Shown piece by piece: positions 50,152 through 59,332 of a stretch of DNA of 64,000 nucleotides. The notes under the pieces are model-generated. The model made no database searches. It was given only the letters and a program-made list of their open reading frames with translations, and was not told where the DNA came from. Location of the stretch: NCBI GenBank assembly GCA_001899635.1, contig MKVQ01000015.1:21223-85222 (forward strand), given 5' to 3'. The translations under genes and the position numbers were made by a program. The stretch is from Myxococcales bacterium 68-20 (GTDB lineage: Bacteria > Myxococcota_A > Polyangia > Polyangiales > Polyangiaceae). Each line of letters starts with the position of its first letter. Within the stretch, counting starts at the first letter, position 1.

Positions 50152-51464
50152 CCACATCGCCGACTTCCACGGACCCGAGCCGCGTGATCGCGTCGCTCGC
50201 ACGCGACCAGGTGAATCTGGAGCTCAAGACCGTCGACCTGTGTTTCCTCGCGGGCCTGTACTTGAAGGCCGACAAGGCGGCGCTGACGTCGTTCGAAGAA
50301 GACGTGCTCATCGACATGTTCGAGCAGGTTTGCGATGTGGTCGAGCCCGGCGCCGAGAACCCGCGCAAGCGCGCGACGCACGCAATCCAGCGCCTGCGCG
50401 AGCAGCGCATGCTCGCGCGCGTCGACGCTGCCGGCCTCGTTCGCGCCGGCGACTACGCGCTCACGACGCTCGCGGCCGCCCTCGTTCAATACTTCCTGGC
50501 CGACGAGGCGCTGACCCGTGAGAGCCTGACGCTGCTGACCGGGACTCTGAGCGCGCAGCTCGCCGAGGTGCTGGCGGCGGCAAAGAAGGCTACGGACGCC
50601 GAGTCGTGGCGCAGCAAGGTGTCGGGGCCCCTCCGTGTTACGGTCTCCGAGCTGGTCTCCGGCATCGAACGCAGACAGCGCGGGCTCGACGCACAACAAG
50701 AGGAAGTACAGGCAGAGATCGCCACGCTCCTCTCGGCCGATTGGCTCAGTGCCCTCGAGAGCTGCCAACTCCTCCTCGACACCACGACGGGCACGCTCAA
50801 CGAGCTGAACGCGATCCTCCTCCGCGACACGAACCAGTTTCAGGCGCTGCTCCAGGACATTCAGGCCCGCGCGGAAGCGGCCGACAACGACGAGGCGGCC
50901 GAGACGGTTCAGAGGGTTATCGAGCACGTGGATCGAATCGCGGCATGGGGCAGCGTTCGGCAACAAGCGTGGTCGGAGTACTACCAGTACGTCCACCGCT
51001 ACCTGCGTGACGTGGTGCGGCTCGATCCCGACCGTGCGCTGAGCCAGCGGCTCCGCGATCAGACCGCCACGTGGCCCGCGTCTCCGTTCTTCCTCGTCGT
51101 CGCGCCCGCACCCGCGATGCGCCTCTTGCGGGCGCTCGAAGTTCGCGTCGAGCGCCCGCCCGTGCAGAGGCCACTCACCGAGCGAGAGACCGAGCCCGAG
51201 TGGACGCCGCCCGAGAACGTGCATGCCGACATCGAAATCCTGGTGGTGCAGGCCCTCGATGACGGCGCCGCAACTCTTGCGGAGGTGTCCGAGCGCGTGC
51301 TCGCGAAGTTGCCCGAGTCGCTGCACTATGCGGCGACCGGCCGTATCGCGGATGCCGCTCTCCGGCTCGGCCGTGTTCACAGCGAGCATGAGCGCCCGTG
51401 GGCCCCCGTGCTTTCGCGGCTCGAGGTGGAGGACTGGTCGGTCGATGGAAGGGACACGTCGTGA
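50148..51464 (+). CDS. mukF: MukF-like condensin kleisin
   Basis: The 438-residue product is nearly the length of E. coli MukF (440) and resembles it throughout. An N-terminal winged helix covers about 20-115 (VDLCFLAGLYLKAD, RKRATHAIQRLREQRML). In the middle helices, PLRVTVSELVSGIERRQ, LLSADWLSALESCQLLLD and GTLNELNAILL match MukF's PLKYSVAEIF, DWRAAISSCELLL and GTLRELQ. RIAAWGSVRQQAWSEYYQ and RALSQRLRDQ match as well. The C-terminal winged helix (DIEILVVQALDDGAATLAEV) should contact MukB heads. MukF is the kleisin bridging the MukB dimer and recruits MukE. The start and stop overlap both neighbours by 4 bases. Confidence 0.92.
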   Translation: MTTSPTSTDPSRVIASLARDQVNLELKTVDLCFLAGLYLKADKAALTSFEEDVLIDMFEQVCDVVEPGAENPRKRATHAIQRLREQRMLARVDAAGLVRAGDYALTTLAAALVQYFLADEALTRESLTLLTGTLSAQLAEVLAAAKKATDAESWRSKVSGPLRVTVSELVSGIERRQRGLDAQQEEVQAEIATLLSADWLSALESCQLLLDTTTGTLNELNAILLRDTNQFQALLQDIQARAEAADNDEAAETVQRVIEHVDRIAAWGSVRQQAWSEYYQYVHRYLRDVVRLDPDRALSQRLRDQTATWPASPFFLVVAPAPAMRLLRALEVRVERPPVQRPLTERETEPEWTPPENVHADIEILVVQALDDGAATLAEVSERVLAKLPESLHYAATGRIADAALRLGRVHSEHERPWAPVLSRLEVEDWSVDGRDTS

Positions 51465-52156
51465 GCGCCTCGACCTTCCAGACCCTCGAGGTGGCTCTCG
51501 CCGACGAGCTGTACCCGAAGGTAGATCTCGCACTGCGGCGCGGGCGGCACATCGGTCGCGATGACGGCCCGATGTACGAGTACCTCGTCGATGCCCAAGC
51601 GCTCCTCGAGCCGTTCTATCAGCGCTTCGGTTGCGAACTGATCCAACAGAGCGACGGCTACTTCTACCTTCTGCCTCGTCCGTCGAACGACGCGCTCGGC
51701 CGGCGCCAGCTCTCGCCGGGCGAGATGCTCGTTGGCCAGACGCTCGCGCTGCTCTACTTGGACCCGGCAACCCTGCAGCACGGAGGCGTCGTCGGACGCG
51801 ATGCGTTGCTACAGCGGCTCTCGGCCCTCGTCGGGGCCGACGTTCTCGTGCGCACGCTCCATCCGCGTAGGACGGGCCGGGGCAAGAAGTACGACGAGCG
51901 CATCGCGGCGGAGTCGGTACGTACGAAGATCGGAGAGGCCGTGCGCCGCCTCGGCGAACTGGGCTTCGTCGACGTACTCGATGATACTCGCCTGCGTCTG
52001 CGTCCTGCCCTGATGCGCTTCGCCGAGCCGGTGCGCGGTCTGGGTGATAGGAGCGCTGCGCTCGAGCGGCTTGTGCGAGTCGGCGAAGTCGTTCTCGACG
52101 ACGACGAGCAAGACTCCGAGGAGGACCTGAGCGCTGACGAGGAGCCCTCGTCATGA
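51461..52156 (+). CDS. mukE: MukE-like condensin subunit
   Basis: GTG 51461 overlaps the mukF stop and gives 231 residues (E. coli MukE 234). The match is clear: VALADELYPKVDLALRRGRH, then IGRDDGPMYEYLVDAQALLE and LIQQSDGYFYLLPRPS, LSPGEMLVGQTLALLYLDP, and the C-terminal acidic tail (DDDEQDSEEDLSADEE). In MukBEF, MukE dimers bind the MukF middle region and DNA and modulate ATPase activity. Two winged-helix regions are implied by the pattern. It is coupled to mukB by a 4-base overlap. Confidence 0.92.
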   Translation: MSASTFQTLEVALADELYPKVDLALRRGRHIGRDDGPMYEYLVDAQALLEPFYQRFGCELIQQSDGYFYLLPRPSNDALGRRQLSPGEMLVGQTLALLYLDPATLQHGGVVGRDALLQRLSALVGADVLVRTLHPRRTGRGKKYDERIAAESVRTKIGEAVRRLGELGFVDVLDDTRLRLRPALMRFAEPVRGLGDRSAALERLVRVGEVVLDDDEQDSEEDLSADEEPSS

Positions 52157-55100
52157 GCCGTACGACTGCCGAGGCGCTCGCGCTCGTCAACTGGAAGGGC
52201 GTGTTCTACGAACGCTACCTGCTCGATCGCCACGTGACAGCGCTCGAGGGCGCGAACGGTGCCGGCAAGACGACGGTGATGATCGCGGCCTACGTGGTGC
52301 TGTTGCCCGACATGTCGCGGCTGCGATTCACCAACCTCGGCGAGACCGGCGCGACCGGCGGCGACAAGGGCATCTGGGGGCGGCTCGGAGAGCAGGGACG
52401 CCCGTCGTACGCCGTCGTCGACTTCGCGCTTCCGGGGAAGCGTCGCCTCGTTGCCGGCGTCCATCTGGAGCGGAAGGGCGAGCCGTCCGTCGAGCCGACG
52501 CCCTTCATCATCTCCGGACTGGAGGCCGACGTCCGACTGCAGGACCTCCTGCTTGTGAAGCAAGGCGAAAAGCACGGCGTGCCCGAGCTCCAGGAACTGC
52601 GAGAGAACGCGGTGCGCCTCGGTGGGCGCCTCCAGTCGTTCACTTCCGCGCGTGACTACTTCGCGGCGCTCTTCGATCAGGGAGTCTCGCCGCTCAGGCT
52701 CGGCACCGACGAGGAGCGAAATAAGCTGAACGAGATGCTCCGTACCAGCATGACTGGAGGCATCTCCCGTGCGCTCACGTCCGAGCTGCGCTCGTTTCTG
52801 CTCAAAGAGGAAGGTGGGCTCGCCGACACGCTCCAGCGCATGCGCGCCAACCTGGATGCCTGCCGGCGCACACGGACTGAGGTGCAGGACGCTCGTCGTC
52901 TCGAGCAGGAGATCGGTGGCGTCTTCGCGGCAGGCCAGACGATGTTCGCGGCCGCGCTGCTCGCCACGCGCGAACGCGCAGAGGAGCTCACGCGCCGCGT
53001 CTATGAGGCCGAAGCTGCCCGGAGAGCCGCCAAGGATGCGCGCGACGCCGCGAAGGATGCTCTCGGCCAAACCGTCGCCGCTATCGAGACGATCGAGCAT
53101 CGGCAAGCCGAGATCGGGCAAGCCCTCGAATCCGCCCGCGTCTGGAACGGAAGGATGCGCGCCGCGCTCGACGCGGGGAAGCATCTCGCCGACTGCGTCA
53201 CCAAGCTCGCCCAAGCCGAAGCGCTCGCGGAAGAGCCGGCGTATCAACGCGATGCTGCTGCGGCAGAGCGCACTGCTGCGCGCGATACCCTGCGTCGCGC
53301 CGAGGCCGACTACGCACGCGCGGCCGCAGGGTTGGCAGACATCCAGGAGGGAATCGAAGAGCTGCACCGGCGTGCGGGCGCCTACCGCCAATCGACCCGT
53401 CGCCTGCGTGAGGCGGAGGCACGCCTCGGAGGCGAGCCCATCCCGGTGCTGACGTTCGTCGAATGCATCGCGAGGGCTAGTAACGAGCTGGCCGGGGTCG
53501 ATGACGAGCGCCGCGAAGCATCGCGGCGTCTCGCCGACGCGGAGGACCACCGCGCCCAGCACGTCAAGGTGATGAGCGCACTGCGAGTCCTCATCGACGG
53601 CGACGTGGCCGTGGACATCGCCTACGAATCGGCCCTTTCGGCTCTGCAAGAGCACCGACGGCGTGTCGACCTCGCCGGTCGACTTCCGACACTGGAGAGA
53701 GAGCTCGAAGGCGCGCGAAAGCAGGCCTTGCGACAAGCGAGCGTGCGCGAGCGTGCGTTGACGCTCGGAGTCGTTGCGGGCGTCGAGCCCGCGAGCCAGG
53801 TCGTCGAGCGGTTGCTCGGTGAGGCCGAGGCCACGTTGAAGAGCCACGAAGACCAAGAGGGCGCAGCCAAGGCGTCTACCCAGCAATTCGAGCGGGAGCT
53901 GAAGGAGCTCGAGTCGCGACGTCGCGCGCTTGTTGAACGGGGACCCACGTTCCGTGATCTTTCTGACCGCGCAGAACGGCTCGCCGAGCACCTCTCCACT
54001 CCCGTGGACAGTCGGGCCACGCTGGGCGCTGCTCGCGGCACTCTCAGCGGCCACCTCACGGCAGCGCGAATTGCAGAGGATGCGGTACGCGAGGAGCGCG
54101 AGGCGCTGCTGCAGCAGGCACGCGACCTATTAGCACAAGGAGGTCCGTTCTCTCCCGACCTACTCAAGCTGAAGGATCACCTCGGCGCCGACCTGGTGGC
54201 CGGCAGCTTCGAGGACGTTGGGTTGGGCGAAGCAGGACGACTGGAGGCACGCCTCGGCCCTCTGGCCCACGCGCTCGTCGTCGACGATCCCGAGGCGATG
54301 GCACGATCCCTCGACGGGCGGCCCGAGACGCTCGCGGATGTACTGCTCGTCTCGCGCGACGCCGACCTCGATCAGCTCGCATCGGCGACGAGCTTCGTCG
54401 ATGTGAGCGACCGCGATGTGGCTGTCCGAGACGGGCTCGCTCTTCGTGTCTCTCGCGTCCCCTCGCATCCCCGCCTCGGTCGTCGGGCTCGTGAGGCTCG
54501 CGCGGCCGAGTTGAATCGGGAAGCGGACAAGAAGGCTGGCGAACTCGAAGACGTGAGGGCGCGACGTCGCCAACTCGAACGCCTTGTCGAGGATGGCGAG
54601 GCGCTTCTCGCTGGACATGCCACCTGGCTCGCTGGGGATCCCGCGCCCGAGCTGGCAGCGGTGAATCGCTCGTTCGTCGAGTGTGAGGCGAAGCTTGGGA
54701 TCGAACGGGACGCCATCGCGCGCCACGCTGAGGTTGCGCGCACGCTGCGTCCTCGGGTGAGCGGGCTGCGTGCACTCCTGGGCGAAGCGCTATTCGTCGA
54801 CCCACCGAACTACGCGGAGCGTGCTCAAGAGCTGGAACACGAACGCGACGCGGCTCGGACAGCGAACGAGCTCGCCACGCGCCACAAGACCAGCGCCGAC
54901 GTCGTCGACCGGCATCAAGCGATTCTGCGCCAAGTTCCACTTAGCGAAGACGACGTGGTTTGCCTGAACGAACGAGTGCAGCTCCTGACGAACCAACGCG
55001 GTCGCCTGACCGAGGGGATCGAGGCGCTCGAGTACGTGAGCGCAAATGTCGAAGCGCTGTCGTGGGAGGACGCGCCCATCCGACTCGAGCAGGAACAGTC

Positions 55101-56574
55101 TCTCGTTCCTGACCTGAAGCAGCAACTCGAAGAAGCGAAGGAGCACCAGGCAGCGAGCGAGCGGGCCGCGAAGGAGGCAGAGGCTCGCTTCGACGCGGCG
55201 TTGACCGCGTTTCAGGACGCCGACGGAAAGCGGCTCGCTGCTGTGCATGGGCGCACGCAGGCAGCGGAGGGGTTCGACAAGCTCGGGATCCCCGACCCGA
55301 CCGAGGAGGCTCTCGTCATCGCGGAGGCAGAGGTAACTCGTCTCGACGAGGAGCACCGGGGGCACGACAGCAAGTACCGCGAGCTCCTGACCGCGAAGGG
55401 GCGGCAGGAGGGTCATGTCAGTGAGACGGACCAGAGGCTCACCGAGGCTCAGGACAAGCTTGCCAAGGAGCGTAGCGAAGCCGACCCGGCCGTGAAGCGT
55501 TGGGACGACCTTCGAGAACGTGCAGCTCGGTACGGGCTCGTTGGCAGCCTTCTCACGGAAGCACCAAAGGAGCTGGCTGACGTGCGAGGCCACGTGAACC
55601 TCGTTCAAGAGGCCAACACGGGACGCAAGATCCTGTTCGAACGACTGGGCGGTGCCCAAGGCGGCTCGCAGCTACTCGCGGAATTGCAAACGCTCCGCTC
55701 CCCCTCCGAAGGCGAATTCGCGGCGGCCGTGCTCGCGCTTTGGCTCACGGTGCGTGACTGGCTCCGTCGTCGGCTTCCAGCGCAGGTCGCCGAGGTCGAT
55801 GATCCGCGCGAGGCGCTCCTTCGCCTCCGCGACCAACTCTCGGCGCTGGAGGAGCGGCTCGCGAGCCAGGAGACGGTCCTGCGCGGAGCGAGCGAGGACG
55901 TAGCGCGCGGCATTGACGTGCAGGTTCGGAAAGCTCGCACCCAAGTCAAGCGCCTCAACAAGAACCTCGATGGCGTCAGCTTCGGCAGCATCCAGGGCAT
56001 CCGTGTTCGGCAGAACGCGGTCGAGAGGATGGAGCAGGTTCTCCGGGCGCTGCGCGACGGCACGGCTCAGACGCTGCTCTTTCAGGCCGACATGGCGATC
56101 GAGGAGGCCCTCGACCAGATCTTCCAGCGTTTCGGTGGAGGGCGAACTGGAGGTCAGAAGCTGCTCGACTACCGCGAGTACGTCCACCTGCAGGTCGAGA
56201 TCCGACGCAAGGCGGGGGCTGACTGGGAGATCGCGAACGCTGGTCGCCTCTCCACGGGCGAGGCGATCGGCATCGGCGCCGCCCTGATGATGGTTGTCCT
56301 CACCGAATGGGAGCGCGACGCGACGCTACTCCGAGGGAAGAAGTCACACGGTTCGCTACGCTTCCTGTTCCTCGACGAGGCCAACCGACTCTCGCATGAC
56401 AACCTCGGCGTGCTCTTCGACCTGTGCCAGACGCTCGATCTTCAGCTCCTCATCGCGGCGCCCGAGGTCGCACGTGCCGAGGGAAACACGACCTATAGAC
56501 TTGTCCGCAAGACCACCGCAGACGGACGCGAAGAGGTGCGCGTCAGCGGCCGCCGAACGAGGGCGGAGGCATGA
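52153..56574 (+). CDS. mukB: MukB-like SMC ATPase
   Basis: The 1473-residue product compares with 1486 in E. coli MukB. The N-terminal head has LVNWKGVFYERYLLD and Walker A GANGAGKTT (33-41), then the MukB-type LRFTNLGETGATGGDKG loop and YFAALFDQGVSPLRL. Two long coiled coils flank a hinge about 650-790, where RLGPLAHALVVDD and HPRLGRRAREARAAEL match the MukB hinge edge. The C-terminal head carries the signature RLSTGEAIGIGAAL (1366) and Walker B FLFLDEANRL (Asp1408-Glu1409), then LIAAPE and TTYRLVRK. All ATPase elements are intact. A rare TTA Leu codon lies at 54130. It should extrude DNA loops; with JetD it would act on plasmids rather than the chromosome. Confidence 0.95.
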   Translation: MSRTTAEALALVNWKGVFYERYLLDRHVTALEGANGAGKTTVMIAAYVVLLPDMSRLRFTNLGETGATGGDKGIWGRLGEQGRPSYAVVDFALPGKRRLVAGVHLERKGEPSVEPTPFIISGLEADVRLQDLLLVKQGEKHGVPELQELRENAVRLGGRLQSFTSARDYFAALFDQGVSPLRLGTDEERNKLNEMLRTSMTGGISRALTSELRSFLLKEEGGLADTLQRMRANLDACRRTRTEVQDARRLEQEIGGVFAAGQTMFAAALLATRERAEELTRRVYEAEAARRAAKDARDAAKDALGQTVAAIETIEHRQAEIGQALESARVWNGRMRAALDAGKHLADCVTKLAQAEALAEEPAYQRDAAAAERTAARDTLRRAEADYARAAAGLADIQEGIEELHRRAGAYRQSTRRLREAEARLGGEPIPVLTFVECIARASNELAGVDDERREASRRLADAEDHRAQHVKVMSALRVLIDGDVAVDIAYESALSALQEHRRRVDLAGRLPTLERELEGARKQALRQASVRERALTLGVVAGVEPASQVVERLLGEAEATLKSHEDQEGAAKASTQQFERELKELESRRRALVERGPTFRDLSDRAERLAEHLSTPVDSRATLGAARGTLSGHLTAARIAEDAVREEREALLQQARDLLAQGGPFSPDLLKLKDHLGADLVAGSFEDVGLGEAGRLEARLGPLAHALVVDDPEAMARSLDGRPETLADVLLVSRDADLDQLASATSFVDVSDRDVAVRDGLALRVSRVPSHPRLGRRAREARAAELNREADKKAGELEDVRARRRQLERLVEDGEALLAGHATWLAGDPAPELAAVNRSFVECEAKLGIERDAIARHAEVARTLRPRVSGLRALLGEALFVDPPNYAERAQELEHERDAARTANELATRHKTSADVVDRHQAILRQVPLSEDDVVCLNERVQLLTNQRGRLTEGIEALEYVSANVEALSWEDAPIRLEQEQSLVPDLKQQLEEAKEHQAASERAAKEAEARFDAALTAFQDADGKRLAAVHGRTQAAEGFDKLGIPDPTEEALVIAEAEVTRLDEEHRGHDSKYRELLTAKGRQEGHVSETDQRLTEAQDKLAKERSEADPAVKRWDDLRERAARYGLVGSLLTEAPKELADVRGHVNLVQEANTGRKILFERLGGAQGGSQLLAELQTLRSPSEGEFAAAVLALWLTVRDWLRRRLPAQVAEVDDPREALLRLRDQLSALEERLASQETVLRGASEDVARGIDVQVRKARTQVKRLNKNLDGVSFGSIQGIRVRQNAVERMEQVLRALRDGTAQTLLFQADMAIEEALDQIFQRFGGGRTGGQKLLDYREYVHLQVEIRRKAGADWEIANAGRLSTGEAIGIGAALMMVVLTEWERDATLLRGKKSHGSLRFLFLDEANRLSHDNLGVLFDLCQTLDLQLLIAAPEVARAEGNTTYRLVRKTTADGREEVRVSGRRTRAEA

Positions 56575-57572
56575 ACTGGCGATCCCAGGCGGCCCGTCTC
56601 GCGCTTTTGGAACTACTCGTTCGCGGCGTACTGAAGCGACGCCGTGCGCAAGAATCCGCCTGGGATGCCCTCGATGAACTCCCTTGGACCCGACGCACGG
56701 GGCGACGTGACGAGCTCGGTCTCGTCGAAGACCGGCGACACGAGCTCGTTGCGGTCCTCAACCGCGTGTGGCCCGATTGGGGCAACGTCCTTGCAGCGCT
56801 GACGGCACGAGGTCTCGCGCCGACACCGGACGGGTGGAACGAGCTCGATGACGCGCAGCGCGCGGAGGGACTGCCGCAGCTTCCAGACCGGCTCAACCGA
56901 CGAACGGCGGCAGCCCTGGTCGCGCCACACTCGAAGGCGACCCTCACCGATCGCCGACTCGCGGCGCTTGGCGACGCTGAAGCCACGCACGACGGCTCGG
57001 TGCGGCTCCGGCCACCGCAGGGACTCGTCGCGATCACGCCGCAGGGAAGGGTCGACCTCGCCGCCGTCGCCAGCGTCCTCGGCGAGGTGTCGATCCCGGA
57101 GCGCGCCCTCAATGCGGGCCTCGTTCTAGAAGGGCCGATCCGCGCGGCGCTGCTCGTCGAGAACCTTGGCGTGTTCTGCGACCTACGAATGCTCGAGAGG
57201 TGGCTCTTGGTCCACGTGCCGGGCTGGGACACGGCGACGGTTGCGCGCCTTGTCGAACGGTTGGGCCACGTCCCGGTGGTCCACTTCGGCGATCTCGATC
57301 CCAACGGTGTCCGCATCGTTCAGCACCTTCGCGGACTACGCCCCGACCTGCGGTGGTTCGTGCCCGAGTTCTGGGGCGAGCTCGTCGACGCCAAGGGACT
57401 AGCGGGCGCATGGCCAGAGGACCTCGATCTCCGCGCGACTCCTATGCTCGTGCGCAAGCTTGCGAGCCGTGGCCTCTGGCTCGAGCAGGAGCCTCTCGCG
57501 GTCGATCCGCGAACGTCAGCGGCGCTGGAGGCGCTCGCGCGAGAGTTCATCGCCGAGGAGACCAGCTCTTGA
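56571..57572 (+). CDS. jetD: JetD/MksG-like Toprim nuclease subunit
   Basis: The product has 333 residues, beginning at an ATG that overlaps the mukB stop. The N-terminal half is helical and winged-helix-like (RLALLELLVRGVLKRRRAQ, then WPDWGNVLAALTARGLAP), as in DUF3322. The C-terminal half is a DUF2220-type Toprim fold with LLVENLGVF (Glu197) and VVHFGDLDPNG (Asp241, Asp243), the acidic set that binds Mg and cleaves DNA in topoisomerase-VI-like JetD. In Wadjet/MksBEFG systems this subunit cuts circular plasmids after condensin loading. Classical gammaproteobacterial mukFEB operons lack it, so its place here is notable. Confidence 0.9.
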   Translation: MNWRSQAARLALLELLVRGVLKRRRAQESAWDALDELPWTRRTGRRDELGLVEDRRHELVAVLNRVWPDWGNVLAALTARGLAPTPDGWNELDDAQRAEGLPQLPDRLNRRTAAALVAPHSKATLTDRRLAALGDAEATHDGSVRLRPPQGLVAITPQGRVDLAAVASVLGEVSIPERALNAGLVLEGPIRAALLVENLGVFCDLRMLERWLLVHVPGWDTATVARLVERLGHVPVVHFGDLDPNGVRIVQHLRGLRPDLRWFVPEFWGELVDAKGLAGAWPEDLDLRATPMLVRKLASRGLWLEQEPLAVDPRTSAALEALAREFIAEETSS

Positions 57573-57917
57573 AGCGAAGACGATGGGCACGCGATGAATG
57601 GCCCCTGATTCGTCGCGAACAATGCGAACCCGAGAGAGTGTTCTAGCTCGCCGCGCGCAACCTGCTGGATTCGCAGTGCGAACGGAGACGGCAAACGCTT
57701 GTGGGGAGGGGAGCGCTGGCGCGAGTCCCCGCGACGAGCGTGAAGCTGCCCCTCGACGAAGCAGGAAGGCCTTCGGCCCGTCGCCCGAGAAAGGCGGTGT
57801 TGGCGAATCTGTCAACGCGCTGTAGGGTGCCGTGCCCGTGAGGATTCGTGCACGGAGCTGGTCGATGGCAACGCGTCGTGAGTCACCCGTCCGCCGCTCT
57901 CCGACGGATGGTGGACT
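57573..57917. other. Gap after the Muk-JetD operon
   Basis: No convincing gene. A 75-codon frame at 57598-57825 has poor codon pattern and no recognisable features. Short self-complementary pieces such as GAAGGCCTTC (about 57765) could end the operon transcript. This is the right border of the defence-like region; I see no attachment-site repeat or tRNA. Confidence 0.4.
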
Positions 57918-59264
57918 GTGACGAGTCCGATGGCGCCGTCCAACCGGCGAAGCGGGCGCGTGGTGGCCGCCGTGGTCGGCGCGCTGCTCGTCGTGTCCGG
58001 TATCGTCGTCTTGAAGCTGGCGAGGCGCGCATCGCCGCGAGCGACCACGACCGTTCAGGCTGAGATTGGCATCCCGGAGCTCTACGCGCGTCCGATCGCG
58101 GCGGATGTCGACGGCGACGGGGTCGAGGACATGATCGTCGTGACCGCCATCGAGAACGGCGCGGGGGCGAGGGAGGACGACGAGGTACGGAGGACGAGCG
58201 ACCAGTCTGGGCGCTTCGACGCGCTCGTTCAGGCGATCGACGGAAAGAACGGCACGGTCCTCTACTCGCTCGCGCAGGGCCCCGCATACAGCTCGCTGGG
58301 CGCCGACGCAAAGAGCTCGCCGCGCATCGTGCTCGTCGCGGGCAAGGACCGCCTCGGCGTGGCGCGCGTTCCGCAAGAAGGGAACGCCTCCATCACGATC
58401 CACGAGCTCGCGACCGGCAAGGAGCTCGCGAGCCTCTCGTTCGAGCCGTCGTCCGGTCGCGCCTGCGAGTACGTCTCCGGCCCCGCGCGCTTCCCGAACC
58501 GATTCCTCTTCGAGCGTTCCGGGAATGGCACGTCCGGGACCGTGATCGATCTCGAGCGCGCGACCGCGAAAGCGGCCTCGTCCTCGTGCGGTGACTACAC
58601 GACGCCGAACGTCGCCGACGTCCCCGCGGACTCGATCACAAACCGGACCGCATGGGAGCCGCGCTTCTCGCCGGAGATAGAGCTCCGGAAGGGCGCCGGC
58701 CCGTACGGCGGGAACATGATCGTCGTCGCGCGCTCCGGCGTGGGATTCCTCGTCACGGGCGAGAAAGCCGAGGAGCAGCCGTCCGTCGAAGCGAACGTCC
58801 CCGTCGACGCCGGCGGCGGGCTCCGTCCGAAGCTCGACAACACGAAGATCGAGCTGGTCGGTCTCGACGTCGCTGCAGGAACGACGAGGTTCGTGCGTTC
58901 GCTCGCGTCTCTCGGGTTCGCCACCCAGGTCGTCGATCACGTCGAGGTGATCGAGAGAGGTGCTCTCCTCTTCTTCGAGGGCGCCGACGGGCTCGCGCTC
59001 GTCGACGCCGAGCACGGCGACAAGGTGTGGTCGCTGCCGCTCCCGGACGGCCACCGGCTCTCGAGCTACACGCTCTCGAAGACGCGCGCCTACCTCCATG
59101 TCTTCGGTCCCGACTCGGAGAGCCATGGCGTCGTCTCGAAGAAGCTCGGCTCGCGCATCCTCGTCGTCGATCTCGCGACGGGGAGCTCCGTGCGCTCCGT
59201 GCCCGATGGACCGCTCCACCACAGCGCGGACGCAGGGAGCTCGAATTCGTCGACCGAGCACTGA
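57918..59264 (+). CDS. Membrane-anchored propeller-like protein
   Basis: GTG 57918 gives 448 residues (ATG 57930 is an alternative). The N-terminus is a signal anchor: basic SNRRSGR, then VVAAVVGALLVVSGIVVL. The exported part begins with an FG-GAP/EF-like ARPIAADVDGDGVEDMIVV, where the Asp-rich loop can bind calcium. It continues with PQQ/propeller-style strands (FDALVQAIDGKNGTVLYS, ALLFFEGADGLALVDAEHGD, RILVVDLATGSSV). I infer a six- to eight-bladed propeller used for binding. Convergent with the EGF-repeat lipoprotein. Function unknown. Confidence 0.8.
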   Translation: MTSPMAPSNRRSGRVVAAVVGALLVVSGIVVLKLARRASPRATTTVQAEIGIPELYARPIAADVDGDGVEDMIVVTAIENGAGAREDDEVRRTSDQSGRFDALVQAIDGKNGTVLYSLAQGPAYSSLGADAKSSPRIVLVAGKDRLGVARVPQEGNASITIHELATGKELASLSFEPSSGRACEYVSGPARFPNRFLFERSGNGTSGTVIDLERATAKAASSSCGDYTTPNVADVPADSITNRTAWEPRFSPEIELRKGAGPYGGNMIVVARSGVGFLVTGEKAEEQPSVEANVPVDAGGGLRPKLDNTKIELVGLDVAAGTTRFVRSLASLGFATQVVDHVEVIERGALLFFEGADGLALVDAEHGDKVWSLPLPDGHRLSSYTLSKTRAYLHVFGPDSESHGVVSKKLGSRILVVDLATGSSVRSVPDGPLHHSADAGSSNSSTEH

Positions 59265-59332
59265 CGTACGGGCAGAGCCGCGCCTGCCTCGACCGGGCTC
59301 CGGGACGAGACCGATGCCTGCGCCCTGCCGGC

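Noticed and set aside
51754-54054. 766-residue minus-strand frame
   Set aside because: Antisense shadow of mukE and mukB, whose identities are certain.
57598-57825. 75-codon frame after jetD
   Set aside because: Codon pattern and residues look random, and no ribosome site or family features are visible.
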